64,000 bases of DNA from positions 1,528,970 through 1,592,969 of the forward strand of contig CAUYUJ010014615.1 of NCBI GenBank assembly GCA_963575745.1, in the 5' to 3' direction. Positions 10,679-21,350 of this stretch are shown here, one piece after another. Position 1 is the stretch's first letter. Every line of letters begins with the position of its first letter. Below the pieces are notes generated by a model. The model did not search any database. It saw only the letters and a program-made list of their open reading frames with translations, and had not been told where the DNA came from. A program made the translations under genes and the position numbers. The DNA comes from Prorocentrum cordatum (Eukaryota; Sar; Dinophyceae; Prorocentrales; Prorocentraceae).

Positions 10679-11158
10679 TTGGCCGATTCCATCGATTCAT
10701 CGGCCCGTGAATTTCCCGATGTTTCAAAAATCCGCAGGCCCCGTCGGGCCAAGCCCTCTCTCTTGGAGCTGGTCCCTGACGAGAAGGGCCATGCGGTAGA
10801 ACGCGTAGCTAAAAGATCGTATATGTGTCTGCACTGCGGGGAACGGGGGAAGACCCGTGCCGCAGTCTGTGTGTTTCCCTGCGGTGGGCCGCCACGGATT
10901 GCGCGGACCAGCCATAAGAGCCACCGTCTGTGGCTGATGGGGGGGAAGGTTGCTTGGTGTGTGCGTTGTGGCGCTTTTGGGAGCGTTCGGGCCCGTGCCT
11001 ACCTCCTCTCCGAATGGCATGGGGGTCCGCGTAATCGCCACGCAGAGGATTCTTTGAAGATGTTGAAGCGAGGAATGGATCCCAGCACGAAGGAGTTCGT
11101 GGGAAGATCTGTTCCTCTGGTCTGGGGTGGGTCGGGCTGGGCGTCCAAGGCGGCGTGA
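10679..11158 (+). pseudogene. LINE copy 1: C-terminal zinc-finger segment
   Basis: An open segment ends at a stop at 11156-11158. It contains YMCLHCGERGK (C-x2-C) and AWCVRCGAFG (C-x2-C), which could form one zinc site. C-terminal Cys/His segments are common in LINE proteins and help bind RNA or target DNA. It is in a different frame from the RNase H piece. Confidence 0.6.
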
Positions 11159-11263
11159 TCCCCCCCGGCTTAATTCAAACCCTTTTAACCCCAGCACTGG
11201 ATTTCGCCGCTTTATTGCAGGCCTCAGGCCAGTGGTAACAGACGGTTTAGGAGCCAATAGGAG

Positions 11264-11410
11264 CCAATAGGAGGAGGAGGAGGAGGAGGAGGAGGAGGAG
11301 GAGGAGGAGGAGGAGGAGCAGGAGCAGGAGGAGGAGGAGGAGGCGGAGGAAAAAGGGAGGAGGAGGAGGAGGAGGAAGACGAGGAACATAAGGAGGAGGA
11401 GGAGGAGGAG
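11264..11410. repeat. (GGA)n microsatellite abutting a gap
   Basis: A long AGG/GGA tract preceded by a 10-bp direct repeat (AGGAGCCAAT twice). It runs into the N gap, which was probably caused by this repeat. Confidence 0.9.
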
Positions 11411-11510
11411 NNNNNNNNNNNNNNNNNNNNNNNNNNNNNNNNNNNNNNNNNNNNNNNNNNNNNNNNNNNNNNNNNNNNNNNNNNNNNNNNNNNNNNNNNN
11501 NNNNNNNNNN
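11411..11510. other. Assembly gap of 100 N
   Basis: Exactly 100 unknown bases, a conventional gap size, so true length is unknown. Any protein drawn across it is an artefact. Confidence 0.99.
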
Positions 11511-12960
11511 GGGGGCCCTTTTGGACCGTTTTCGGCCCTTTTGGGGGGCCTCTGGGGCCATTTTGGGACGATCTTTTGGGCCTCTTCGGCCGTCTCGGGC
11601 CCGTCTGGGGGCCTTCCTTTGGGGCGCCTCTGGGACCGTCTTGAGGCCTTTTGGGCCGTCTGGGGCCCTTCCGGGACTGAGACGGGAAGAAACCGAAAAC
11701 CTGTCCCCTCCTGAGGCCCGCTCGGAAGCCCTCTTGCGGGCCCCTGGAACCGTCTCGAGACTCTCTTGGGCCGTCTGGAGACCATCTGAAGCTCTCTTGC
11801 GGCCGTCTTGGGGACCCTTTTGGGCTGTTTCGGGGCCCTCTGACCGGCTCACCCGAATCACTTCAAAGAAACAGGCCGTGGGAGCCGCCGGGGAGCCGCT
11901 TCACTCGACAAATAAAACAAGGGAAACTAGCCATTCGACTTTTCGGCTCCGCCTCGCAACTCCCCTGCACTCTTCCATGAGAGAGCTTCGCCCCAACTCA
12001 ACGTACATCACTCGTACCTCGTTTTTTTTTCCGTCACCTGGGCCCGCACGGGAAGGGAAAGGGCGGACCAGGAACTTGTAACTTGCCCGAGGTGGCTCAC
12101 GGCACCCTTCGCCCTTGGGAGCCTTGGTGGTAAGAGCTTGATATGTCACCACTCTTTGCTGGGAACCCTGGTGTTCAAAGATTTGTCCGTTGCCGCTCGC
12201 TCCTGGGAACCTTGGTGTTGAGAGTTGTTTACGTCACCGCGCTCTGGGGAGCCTTGGTGTTCAGAGCTTGTTGCGTCACCGCTCGCTGTGGGGAACCATG
12301 GTGTTCCTTGGCGTCTATGGGGCTTATTGGGAATATATTGGGGGCCCTTTTGGACCGTTTTGGGACTGATGGGCCGTTTTTGAGCCAACCCAGTCCCTAC
12401 GCCCAAGCAGTCCAGACCCCGTGCCGCCTCTTCGGGCCCGCTTGTGAGCCTCTTAGGGCCCTCTTCGGGCTCTGTTGGGGCCGTCTGGCGGCCCTCTTGG
12501 GCCGTCTTGGGGCCCTCTTGGGCCGTCTGGGGGCCCTCTTGGACCGTTTTCGGCTTGTTGGGGGTCTCTGAGACCGTCTTGGGATGCTCTTTGGAGCCTC
12601 TTGGGCCGTTTTGGGCCTGTCGGGGGGGCCCTCTTGGACCGTTCTGGGCCCCTCTGGGGCGCCTCTGGGGCCGTCTTGGGACGATCTTTGCGGCCTTGTG
12701 GGCCGTCTGGGTGACTTGCAAACACCCTCGGGAAATCAAAGTGTTTGGCCTCCTGAGGCCCTTTCGAGGGCCCTCTCGAGGGCCTCTGGAGCCGTCTCGA
12801 GGCTCTCTTGGACCGTCCGGCGGCCATCTGAAGCTCTCTCGGGGACGTCTCGGAATCCCCTGAAGCCGTGTTGGGGCTCTCTTGGGCCGTCTTGGGGCCC
12901 TCTGGCCGGTTCGCAGGGGAAAATATTTCAAAACAATCCGCGAGAGCCGTCTGGGAGCCG
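11511..12960. repeat. GGCCGTCTTGGG degenerate array (minus orientation)
   Basis: Long stretches of a degenerate GGGCCGTCTTGGGGCCCTC motif, the reverse complement of the CCAAGACGGCC family at 13.7 and 32-39 kb. Two blocks (11511-11860 and 12340-12960) end in similar GGCCGGTTCGC/ACCGGCTCACC plus CTTCATTCGAAAAA-like sequence. Open frames through it are Gly/Pro/Ser/Leu-rich artefacts. Confidence 0.75.
12115..12310. repeat. ~44-bp tandem repeat
   Basis: The block CCTTGGTGTT with TGCGTCACCGCTCGCT-type sequence repeats near 12122, 12167, 12210, 12252 and 12296. It lies between two blocks of the GGCCGTCTTGG array. Confidence 0.8.
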
Positions 12961-13254
12961 CTTCATTCGAAAAATACGAAAGAAACACGGCCATTAACAA
13001 TTATTTTCGGCCTTCCCCCCACCCCCGGACCCCCTCCCTAAAACGGCTTCGCCCCCTACGAAACGTCTCTCGCTCGTACCTCGCTCTTTCCGTCACCCGG
13101 GCCAGCACGGACAAGGAAAGAGCACTGCACATTGGACATGATCTTGTTTTTCTGGCGTGCATAGACCAAATTAAGCTGCTGCTTCGCACTTGCACCCAGG
13201 TGAATCCAATAAGGGCGGGTCATCCGCAAAAGGCAAATTGGTTAACGCTCGCGG

Positions 13255-13640
13255 CTGCAATTTAAACCCAACATGATCTTCGCAACTGCACCCATTCCTG
13301 AGTCCCGCTTGGTTAGCGGATTGATCTCTCCTGAAATGCCTCGAGTCGTCGATTGAGCACCATGGCACACAGCTTGTACATGATCGGTAAAAACTGCAAT
13401 GAGGCGATGATTCCCAGGGAAGTGTGGGTCCCCCTTCTTTTTAAACAACGCTTTCACGCAGTTGGGCCTCCATAACTCTGGAGTCTCATCGGCGTGGACC
13501 TAGATGCTCGTGAGGACATCGGCGAACACCTCCTTCAAATACTCACCGCCCACTTTGAACATTTCGGCCGCGATCCCTTTCGCATCCGCTGCCTTCCCTT
13601 CGTTTAGCCTTCGCACGTGATCGTCAACTCCTTCTACTGT
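13255..13640 (-). pseudogene. Relic of a LINE reverse transcriptase (fingers region)
   Basis: On the minus strand LNEGKAADAKGIAAEMF, then PELWRPNCV and LFKKKGDPHFPGNHRLIA, match the N-terminal fingers of non-LTR RTs. That region commonly reads as a KAAG/D-GI segment followed by KKGDP..NYRPI. A second frame continues with a MYKLCAMVLNRRLE segment, which fits the next conserved block. An in-frame stop and at least one frame change break it. Only about 130 residues remain, with no polymerase active site. Confidence 0.65.
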
Positions 13641-13709
13641 AACCGACTGTATTACAAAACTGTCGCAGCTTCGTTCCTCTGTGTCGCTGTCGGCCTCGAT
13701 GCACTAAAG

Positions 13710-14200
13710 CGCCCAAAGAGGGACCCAAGACTGCCCATGGAGGGTCCAAGACGAACTCTGAAGGCGAAGAGGGCCCTTCGACGCTCAAGGAGGGCTACAC
13801 GAGGACTATAACATACCCAAACCATTGATTCTTCGTAGGTTTTTCAAAGAGTGTAGCGTTGTCTCTTTTTCGGGAATCCGACGCTCCAAGCCGCACCCAT
13901 AGGCCCCAAAGAGCGCTCCAAACAGCCCACGAGGCCCGCAAGATGGCCCAAGATGGCCCCATCACAGCCCAAAAAGTCACCGAGGCGGCCCCAGAAACCT
14001 CCAAGACTGTCCTACAGCGGGCGATGTCCCACAGAGACCCCCAGAACCCCTACGAGGTCCATAAGAGGCCCCAGGAAAACCACAAGAGGCCTCAGGAGGC
14101 CCCCAAGATGCCCCAGGAGGCCCCCAAGAGGCCCCCGCCAAAAAGCTCCAAGGAAGCCCCCAGGAGGCATCGAGAGGGCCACAAAAGGCATTTTCTTCTT
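13710..14200. repeat. CCAAGACGGCC/AGGCCCCC degenerate array
   Basis: Degenerate CCCCAAGAGGCCCCCAG-type repeats. Near 13855-13895 there is a conserved block, GTAGCGTTGTC...TCCGACGCTCCAAG, that recurs near 37075-37115 in the composite repeat. Confidence 0.7.
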
Positions 14201-14430
14201 CCGCCTCCTCTCCCGTCTCATCCCTCTCCTCCGCCTCCTCGTCCTCCTCCTCCTCCTCCTTCTCCTTTCGTGTCCTCTCCCCAATGCTCCCAAAGGGGTT
14301 CCACCGTGGCTGGGGGAACAAATGGTCTAATATATTGGTCAGACTGTGGCTCAACGTTTGGCCGCATGAGCGTTTCTAAAAGGCAAATGGCAACGATGAT
14401 TCGCCAAAAGCGTCTTAGATACTTACTGGT
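14200..14430 (+). repeat. Composite-repeat core, copy A
   Basis: A CTC-rich tract followed by a conserved core: GGTTCCACCGTGGCTGGG, then CAACGTTTGGCCGCATGAG and GATGATTCGCC. The same core in the same order, always after a pyrimidine tract, is at 36575, 37515 and 38480. Confidence 0.75.
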
Positions 14431-15580
14431 ACCGTTATGTATGTCGTCGTCCTCGCATCATACATACGATTCCTCGCCTCACCCTACTCCTTCTGTCAAG
14501 CTGTGGGTGTCATTGACGAGATTCCACGACGTAGCGAATCACAAAGCGCTGGTGAACTCCCAATTTCTCATCGATCCTCAGGCCGAAGTGGCCGCGGAGC
14601 TTCCCAGGGACGCCCCCACAGGCCCAAATCCTGGTAAAACCTAAGGTCAATGGGTTCACTCTCGCCGTTTCACTTCACATGGGTGTCCGAGGCCTCAGGA
14701 TAGCTCCAAGATGCTCAGGAGACCCCTAGAGATGACGTTTGGGGCCCAAGAGAGGCAGCGCCAATTAAGAACTCTCTCTTTTTGATCGAAATCCTCCAGG
14801 TCGGTCCCAAGAGGGCATTCAGGTGCCCCAGAGAGGGCCCCAAAACACCCTCAGAGGGAGATAACCCCAAATGGCCTCCAACTTTGATCGATGCACTCCA
14901 AGATGGCTACAAAGAGGCCCCCCACAGATAGCCCCCAGATTCCCCCTGGTGGCGAAAGTATGGTATATACATCTATACATATATATAGCGAGAGAACAAA
15001 AAAACAGCCTATCACACTGTTCTACTTCTTCGGGGAAGGAAAATATCACCATCTTCCTCCCAACTCCTCCTTCTCCTCCTCGACCTCCTCTCCTTCTTGC
15101 TCCCCGCCTCCGCCCCATACTCCTCCTCTTCATTCCCCCATCTTGTGTCCCCCTCCGCCCCCCCTTCGCAACGAGGTGTCCGAGCCGCCACGCTGCCCCC
15201 CTCTGATAAAACAATGCTGTACGGTACCATGTGTAGTCGATGTCTGAGCCTGCCCCGCCTGCTCGCCAGCTTTCGTTTTCGGGCTGTCCTCTGTCCGGGC
15301 ATCGTTTCTGAATGGGCTGGTGGGGATGCGCGCAACGCCGACACTTTCGAGGAGATCCAACCGTGGCGACGAGAGCCCTCCAAGTTGAGCAGCGGCCTCG
15401 GGAGTTTCTTTCCTCCGAATGCCGGCATATCGAACCGAATCGGATCGAATCGGACTCGCGGCCCCAGCCGGCAACGCGCACCGCGTGCTTACCTCCACTG
15501 GTGCCCTCCAGCGGATGCGGCCTTGACCCAGTGCCGCGCCGTGGCGGCGCCTCTGATGACTACTTACCAGACCAACCCAA
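14431..15580. other. Mostly anonymous DNA with short CCAAGAGG repeats
   Basis: Roughly 14690-14960 holds degenerate CCAAGAGGCC repeats. About 15050-15160 is a CTCCTC-rich tract. I cannot identify a gene. Confidence 0.4.
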
Positions 15581-15581
15581 C

Positions 15582-15610
15582 CCAACCCGAAGACCCGAAT
15601 TTCGGGTTGG
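15582..15610. repeat. 10-bp hairpin
   Basis: CCAACCCGAA at 15582-15591 and TTCGGGTTGG at 15601-15610, an exact reverse complement, with a 9-base loop. Confidence 0.8.
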
Positions 15611-16690
15611 GGGGTTGTGGGTTCCACACGTGTTTTTTCAATGTTCCCCGACCCTCCCCCCACTGGAAATGGAGGGCAACTCGGGGCCTCCGGGTTGGGT
15701 TGGGGCGGCTTGGTAGGTGTCGATCTGACGGGGAGAGGCGCGCTGCCACGGCGCGCTCGGGCGGCGCAGGCGCAGGTGCCTCGCAGAGCGGGCCCCGCGG
15801 CTCCTCCAGCGGGCCGCCCGCGCCCTCGGCGGCGTCGCTGGCCGAGGCCTGGCGCGCCAGAGGGCGGGCGAGCGCCTCGTCGGCGCGTCTATCCCACGGC
15901 CTCTCTGTTGCCGAGGGCGGCCGGCGCCACCCCGAAGCGTCGGTGGACCTGCAGCGCGACCGAGTGGCTGCGAGGCGGGGACTTGCCCATCACCCCGGCC
16001 TGGGGGATCGTCCTTCGGGGGCCGAACGGTCATTCACCGTCCCTGGGTGCATGAATGAAGTGGAATTCCGCGACGTGGATTATGTTTGTTTGTTTGTTTG
16101 TTCGTTCGTTCGTTTGTTTGTTTGTTGTCGTCCCACCCGCGACACGCCCTGCGACCCGCCCTGCGGCCCACCTTCGACCCACCCTGCGACCCACCCGCGC
16201 CCGCCGCCTCACTCCTTTCCGCAACTGCAGGGTATTTACGGATTCGACGATGGACCCCTTGTTACCCACCAACCGCAGGCGGTCTTCGGCGATCTTGTGG
16301 CGGTCGTCGGCAATTTTCTAACAGCCTTCGGCGGTCTTCGTCGGTTCTCGACGCGAAAGCTGACTAGGGTCCATGATCGAACACCGAATGAACTGGGTGG
16401 ACCCAGAATCGATGCAAGCTTTCGGTTCGGTTCGGGCCCGCCCCAGCAACCCGTAGAAGGCGCGGCTACGGCACGTCCAATCACAAATCCGGAAACGATG
16501 AGGAGGCCAGAAGGAGAGGCAGGACTGTCAGCGGTGACAGTGGCGGCGGGCCGGCCAGCCGACGTGTTGGTCGCTTTCGTCCGCTCTTACGGCCAGGACT
16601 CACCGGAGGCCGAGCGGTCGGGAGTGATTTCCGCCACCTGGAGGAAGATCCAGCGCTGTTTGGCTTTCGGCAACGCGGAGATGCAGCTTA
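15611..16690. other. Anonymous DNA with a (TTTG)n tract
   Basis: A TTTG/TTCG microsatellite occupies 16084-16130. The rest has long overlapping open frames on both strands but no recognisable domain. A minus-strand Ala/Glu/Pro-rich segment near 15740-15960 could be an exon, but nothing confirms it. Confidence 0.35.
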
Positions 16691-16724
16691 GTGCGGTGTG
16701 AGCAGCCAAACAGCCCCTCAACAC

Positions 16725-16965
16725 CCTCAGCACGACCACCGCGACAACCACCACGACCACAACTACACCACGTCCACCTCGACCTGGCCGACGACAACCA
16801 CCGCGACCACGAACACCACGACCACCCGAACGACGACCACCGCGACCACCACGACCAACGCCAGCCCGACGACCACCACGACCACCACGCGACCACGCGT
16901 TGCACGACCAGCTCCACGAGCACGCCCTTCACCACAACCCCAACGACGACCACCACGACGACCGC
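16725..16965. repeat. (ACCACGACC)n-like array
   Basis: Degenerate ACCACCACGACCAC repeats. They encode Thr/His/Asp strings on + and Val/Gly/Arg strings on -, and are not counted as genes. Confidence 0.8.
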
Positions 16966-17070
16966 CGCCTGCCGACTGCCCCCGCCCCGGGCCCCCTCCC
17001 CCTCTCCCTCCCTTCCCCTTGCCGGGCCGCCCCTGCCGCATCGCGCCCCCCGCTTTTCCTCCCCCTCCCT

Positions 17071-17132
17071 CCCCCTCCCTCCTCCTCCTCCTCCTCCTCC
17101 TCCTCCTCCTCCTCCTCCTCCTCCTCCTCCTA
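17071..17132. repeat. (CTC)n microsatellite
   Basis: Nearly perfect CTC/TCC run after a C-rich low-complexity stretch. Confidence 0.95.
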
Positions 17133-17267
17133 CCTGGCGCCGATGAATTCGAGCGGCTCGCGGGGCACCGGCCCTGCGGGCGGACAATGGCCTTCCGGCT
17201 GCCCTGGGGGTCCCCTGCGGGGGTGCCGGTCCTTCCTGGAGGGAGAGGGCCCCCGGGGCCGAGGCGA

Positions 17268-17278
17268 GAGACAGAGAA

Positions 17279-17310
<32 letters not shown>

Positions 17311-17428
17311 GAAGAGCGAGCGGAAGAGAGAGAAGGAGAGAGGGCGAGAGGAAGAGGTAGGAAGAGAGAGGGATAGAGCGGAGTGGAGAGAGAGAAGAGA
17401 GAGAGGGGAAGAGAGAGAGAGAGAGACA
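17268..17428. repeat. (GA)n-rich purine tract
   Basis: GAGAGA tract with GGAAGA interruptions, as seen at several other points in the window. Confidence 0.95.
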
Positions 17429-18562
17429 AGCGATCCGCGCCACTGCTCTTGCCCAAGGGCGCCCCAAAGTCCTCGATCTGTGGGAAGGCGGCGCCTCTCC
17501 CGCCCCCCTCTCCCGCCCCGTGCCCACCCGAGAGGGGCGCCCTCCTGCAGCACTCCTGCGCGCCTCCGGGCTCTCCGCTGATGGATGCCCCCCTCCGTGG
17601 CCCTGCGGTGTCACAGGGGATGGCCGACCCCCGTCCGAGGCTTCGTGGGGTCTTCGAATGGACTAGAAACTTGGGGCCTAACTCTGGGGTGCACAATGAG
17701 GGGGCGTCCATCCTCGATAAAGGGTGCGTCCGAATGGCCCCCCTGGGGGTGTGTCCCAGGGCTGCCCTCCTTTTCTCAGCGGCCAAACTTATCGGGCGGA
17801 ACTCGGATATTGGGGGAGAAAAGGGCCTGCGACGGTAGGCGGCAGCGGGCGGAGCAGCTGCCTTCCAGAGGCCCCAGAAACTCCAGACATCCTGGGGCGA
17901 CCCCGGCCCCCAAAAAGGCTCGCTCACCGCGAATCACCGTTTAACTCAGGGGGCGGTGTGGTCGCCGAAGCCGCGAGTGGCGTACGACCCCCAACTCCCA
18001 AGCAATGCCTGCGACGTTGATCTGCAGGTGAGATCCAGTGCAGGCGGCGCGATCTTTGCATGGTGAGCTGGCCTGGTGAACCTGTGGCGTTCTGGCTTAT
18101 ATGAGCTGTATATAACGGTGACCGACGCTATGCGAGCAACCCGAGATGCAATCACCGAACACTGCCATGGACAGAGGCGGCAATCACAACATCAGAGGCG
18201 AACGCGCGGCAGGTGGGAGGCAAAACACGGGGGTGTAAACACCCGCACGGCTAGAGGGAGGATAGCAAGGTACCGATAACTCTCCCAATGTGCATTCTGA
18301 GTATAATGTCGAGGATAACCCGGCCATTGCGACGAGGGCTCTCCAGGACGAGCAGTGGTATCAGTACCTGTTTCTCCTTTGAAGCAGACTGCGACAACGG
18401 CAACTCGAAAGGCATCGTGATCAGAGGCTACAACCGATTCCGAGGCAGATTGGCCAGCTCGCGCAAGAGTCTTCGCTGCGCGAGGAAATCCACGGATGCC
18501 CTGGGGGGAGACTGGAAAAGGCTCGATGTATACACCACGACATTTGGTCGGCCAAAAAGCTC
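17429..18562. other. Anonymous DNA
   Basis: No gene, RNA or array recognised. Confidence 0.35.
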
Positions 18563-18617
18563 GGTGTATAGACGCCCCCGCTGCCCCACCTGTGTGAAGC
18601 TGGAGCGTCTATACACC
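18563..18617. repeat. 13-bp inverted repeat with 29-nt loop
   Basis: GGTGTATAGACGC at 18563-18575 and GCGTCTATACACC at 18605-18617, a perfect reverse complement. A related GATGTATACACC lies just upstream near 18523. Confidence 0.85.
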
Positions 18618-18849
18618 ATAGTCCTTCGCCGAGCTCATTAGCTCCCTGGCCGACCACACGACGTGGTCTACATCGGGAGCCTCCAAGAGACCTCCGAAGG
18701 CCCGAGAGGGCTGGAGAAGGCCTCTGGGGAAAGACGCCCAGGGCTAAGCTCACGGCCTGAGGCGAAGGCCCTGCGCCAGCCGACCAGGACAGACAGCTCG
18801 TGCACCTGTTCTAGGATGCAGTCCCTGGGGGGACTTAGCGAGAACGACT

Positions 18850-18975
18850 GAGGGAGATTGAGCCCGATTGAGGGGCCATTGAGCCGGATCAGCCCAGATT
18901 GAGCCAAAGAGTAAACCCATGATTGAGCCCGATCAGGCCGGACTGGACTGGATCGAGCGGGATTGAGCGGGGCTG
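18850..18975. repeat. GATTGAGCC short degenerate repeats
   Basis: GATTGAGCCCGATTGAGG and variants repeat at about 10-20 bp intervals, grading into GATCGAGCGGGATTGAGC. Confidence 0.7.
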
Positions 18976-21244
18976 TGCCAGATCAGGCTGATTCTCGACC
19001 ACGGGCACACGAGCGCACCGAGGGCGAGTCTGACCTCCCGGGAGTTGTATCCCGAGCGCCCGCTTCTGCGCACGGGCCCTCTGTGTGGCCGCGCGGTCCC
19101 CGGAGGGCCGGAGGGGCGGCGCCGCCTGCGAGCGGCAGGCCTTCGGGCCGGGGCGCCTCCGCGCCTCGCGCGTCACACTGGCGGAGCGCCCTCGTCGGGG
19201 CGGTCAAAAACGCCACAGGGACCGGTGGGCAAGATTGGGCCTCCTGCTCGCCACCTCTGAGGGGTAACGACAGGGGGGAGGAGAAACATCGAGCTGGAAT
19301 CGGCGATACATCGCCGATGGAGCGGCGACTCCCCGATAGCGACACCGCACCGTCCTGGGTGGGCTGGGCTATCGGGCCCCCATCGGCGATCATTAGGCGA
19401 TTGGGGGTCGATGCACCCCCTCCTGGGCCAGTCCCCCCATAACACTAGGTCCTCAAGTTTTCGGGCCACAACTCGGCTGACCAGCGGCCGTTCGGGACGA
19501 TTCCAGTCCCCCCGGGACGCCCTCGGCGAGGCGCAGCCGCTGGATAGAACCCCAAGGCTGGAAACCCGTCGAGAACCAACGAGCACGTCCGAAAACCTCG
19601 AGCTTCGATCCCGAGAAAGTCAACTGCCACCCCCCCAACGTTGCCCCTGAACCTACCCTCTCTCTGGAATTCTCAGGATGGCGCCGACGACACACCTAAT
19701 TACACCCTGCACGGAGTCCCGCGGGGCTGGCGCTGGGCAGACTCCATCTCTTGGCCCGAAGGCTTGTACGTCCGCCCTCCTCCTGGCACGGCCGGGGAGG
19801 CGTGTACGCCAGTCCTCGGCCCAGGAGAAGACTGCCCACGATCGGTGCGAGTAGATAGTATATAGTTGGTGTCCCCCCATCTCTGTCCCTGTGGTTTTGA
19901 CCACCCTGATCCAGCTGGAAGCATATCCGCCTGCCCCCCTGGGGCCGATAACAAACCACAGGAGACTCCGACCCACGCAAGCAAAAGCATGACAGACCAA
20001 AAATACTGCACGGCACACCCAAAGACGATCAAACACCGAACCAACCTGGAAACAAGAAAAGCACTGCCTCTTAGCTTGTCAGACTCACGCTGCAAAGAAG
20101 CGACGGTCAGTCCCAAGGACGTGGCAGGAGTAAAGTCAACAGGCTACACAATCAAACCACACATTGCAATCCTACACAGGTCCTGCCTCGCATCGCTGGA
20201 CGTGCCACAGCCAAAATTGGTGACTGTAATATGTTGCAGGCGTGCGCACATATGTCGCAACGTGTCCTAAAATATTTGCCCCGTTTGACTTATGCCGAAC
20301 AAAAACCGTCGGGGGTTGCTAAGTGCGTCCCTGGCCCGAAGTGTCTGCAACTTTCCGCTCAACGTTGGAGCCCCTGGGGCCCTCTGGGCACCGTGAATGG
20401 ATGGTGCTCCTGAAGCCGTGGAGGCCTCCTTAGAAATCCTGGGGACACCGTAGGCCCGGGACACCTCTGGCAACACCAGGCTCAGAGGTAACAGACAGGC
20501 AGGCGCCTGCAACGTCCCGCAGGACGGCCCCTTGGGACCTCGGCGGGGCGACGGAGCGAAACTCAGGTCAAGAGGAACACGACATACCGCGCGAAGCAGA
20601 TGGTCAGCAGCACATTGGTGCTGGCTCTGTGAAACTTCGTGGCCACAACCGGTTCAAACGTGGGCCCAGGACACAGGAATTCTGAGAAAAGCTGGGTGCT
20701 CTGCGATCGCCTGCACGGGCTTGCAGATGACGTGCGCTGCATCCTCCTGAGAAGCCAGTCCCATTGATGGGATCTGGAGCGTCGCGGACTCAGCCTGAAA
20801 AAATGCTCACTAGACATTTGCAGTTACAAGGCTCTCTGACGCAGACAGCCTGCATGCGAACACGATCACACCAATTCAGAAACATCGGCGAGCATGCCGA
20901 GCGCTTGCCGGCAGAAACCCTACACCTAAAGCATCACATGATCCAGTGGAACGACTTCGTGGGCTGCATCGCCCCAGAGTGGTTCAGAGGCTGCACGAGC
21001 TCCTGGATCATTGCAGGAGGCAGGCAGGCAAAGTACAGGATTCGGCCTGACCTAAGGAACGAGAAATAAGGAGCGAAGCCCCTTTTTTCCAATAAGTCTA
21101 GGAATTCCAAAGGAACAACAGAGGGGCTCGCCGCCGAAAAGGTAGCGGAAACCATGGAAACCAAAAGAACGACCGAACCCCTTTTGAAAAGTAAGTACCG
21201 CCGTCCGAGACTGCCATCGCCATCTCTTCAACATCGGGTATAAG
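18976..21244. other. Anonymous DNA
   Basis: No recognisable gene or array. A minus-strand stretch near 20700-21160 keeps a loosely protein-like frame with stops, possibly a very old retroelement relic, but I cannot place it in a family. Confidence 0.3.
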
Positions 21245-21350
21245 CTGCTGCCCGTATGTATCCTGTCAACCAAAATAATATGCGAAATAAGCGTGCAACA
21301 AGGATGTCCCCTTTTGCTCCCTACATGATCGGGGGAGGGGGGGCGAACCT
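21245..21350 (+). pseudogene. Possible RT relic (motif B only)
   Basis: On the plus strand one frame reads ICEISVQQGCPLLLPT, close to the non-LTR RT motif B pattern (GVRQGCPLSP). It stops directly afterwards, and no other RT block could be placed with confidence, so the match may be chance. Confidence 0.25.

Larger units (their letters stand above)
5299..11158 (+). mobile_element. Decayed LINE-type (non-LTR) retroelement, all domains traceable
   Basis: In order along the plus strand: a zinc finger plus coiled coil, an endonuclease/exonuclease/phosphatase-type endonuclease, a reverse transcriptase, a connector, an RNase H domain and a C-terminal zinc-finger segment. Such elements insert by nicking DNA and reverse transcribing their own RNA at the nick. 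The reading frame changes many times, stop codons interrupt it, and the RT active-site motif is damaged, so this copy should be dead. The element ends near a (GGA)n tract and a 100-N gap. No target-site duplication could be recognised. Having RNase H separates it from the RTE-like copy at 33-36 kb. Confidence 0.85.

Noticed and set aside
10724-11785. A minus-strand frame that runs through the N gap
   Set aside because: The 100 N are translated as unknown residues, and the rest is the complement of the LINE and a GGA tract.
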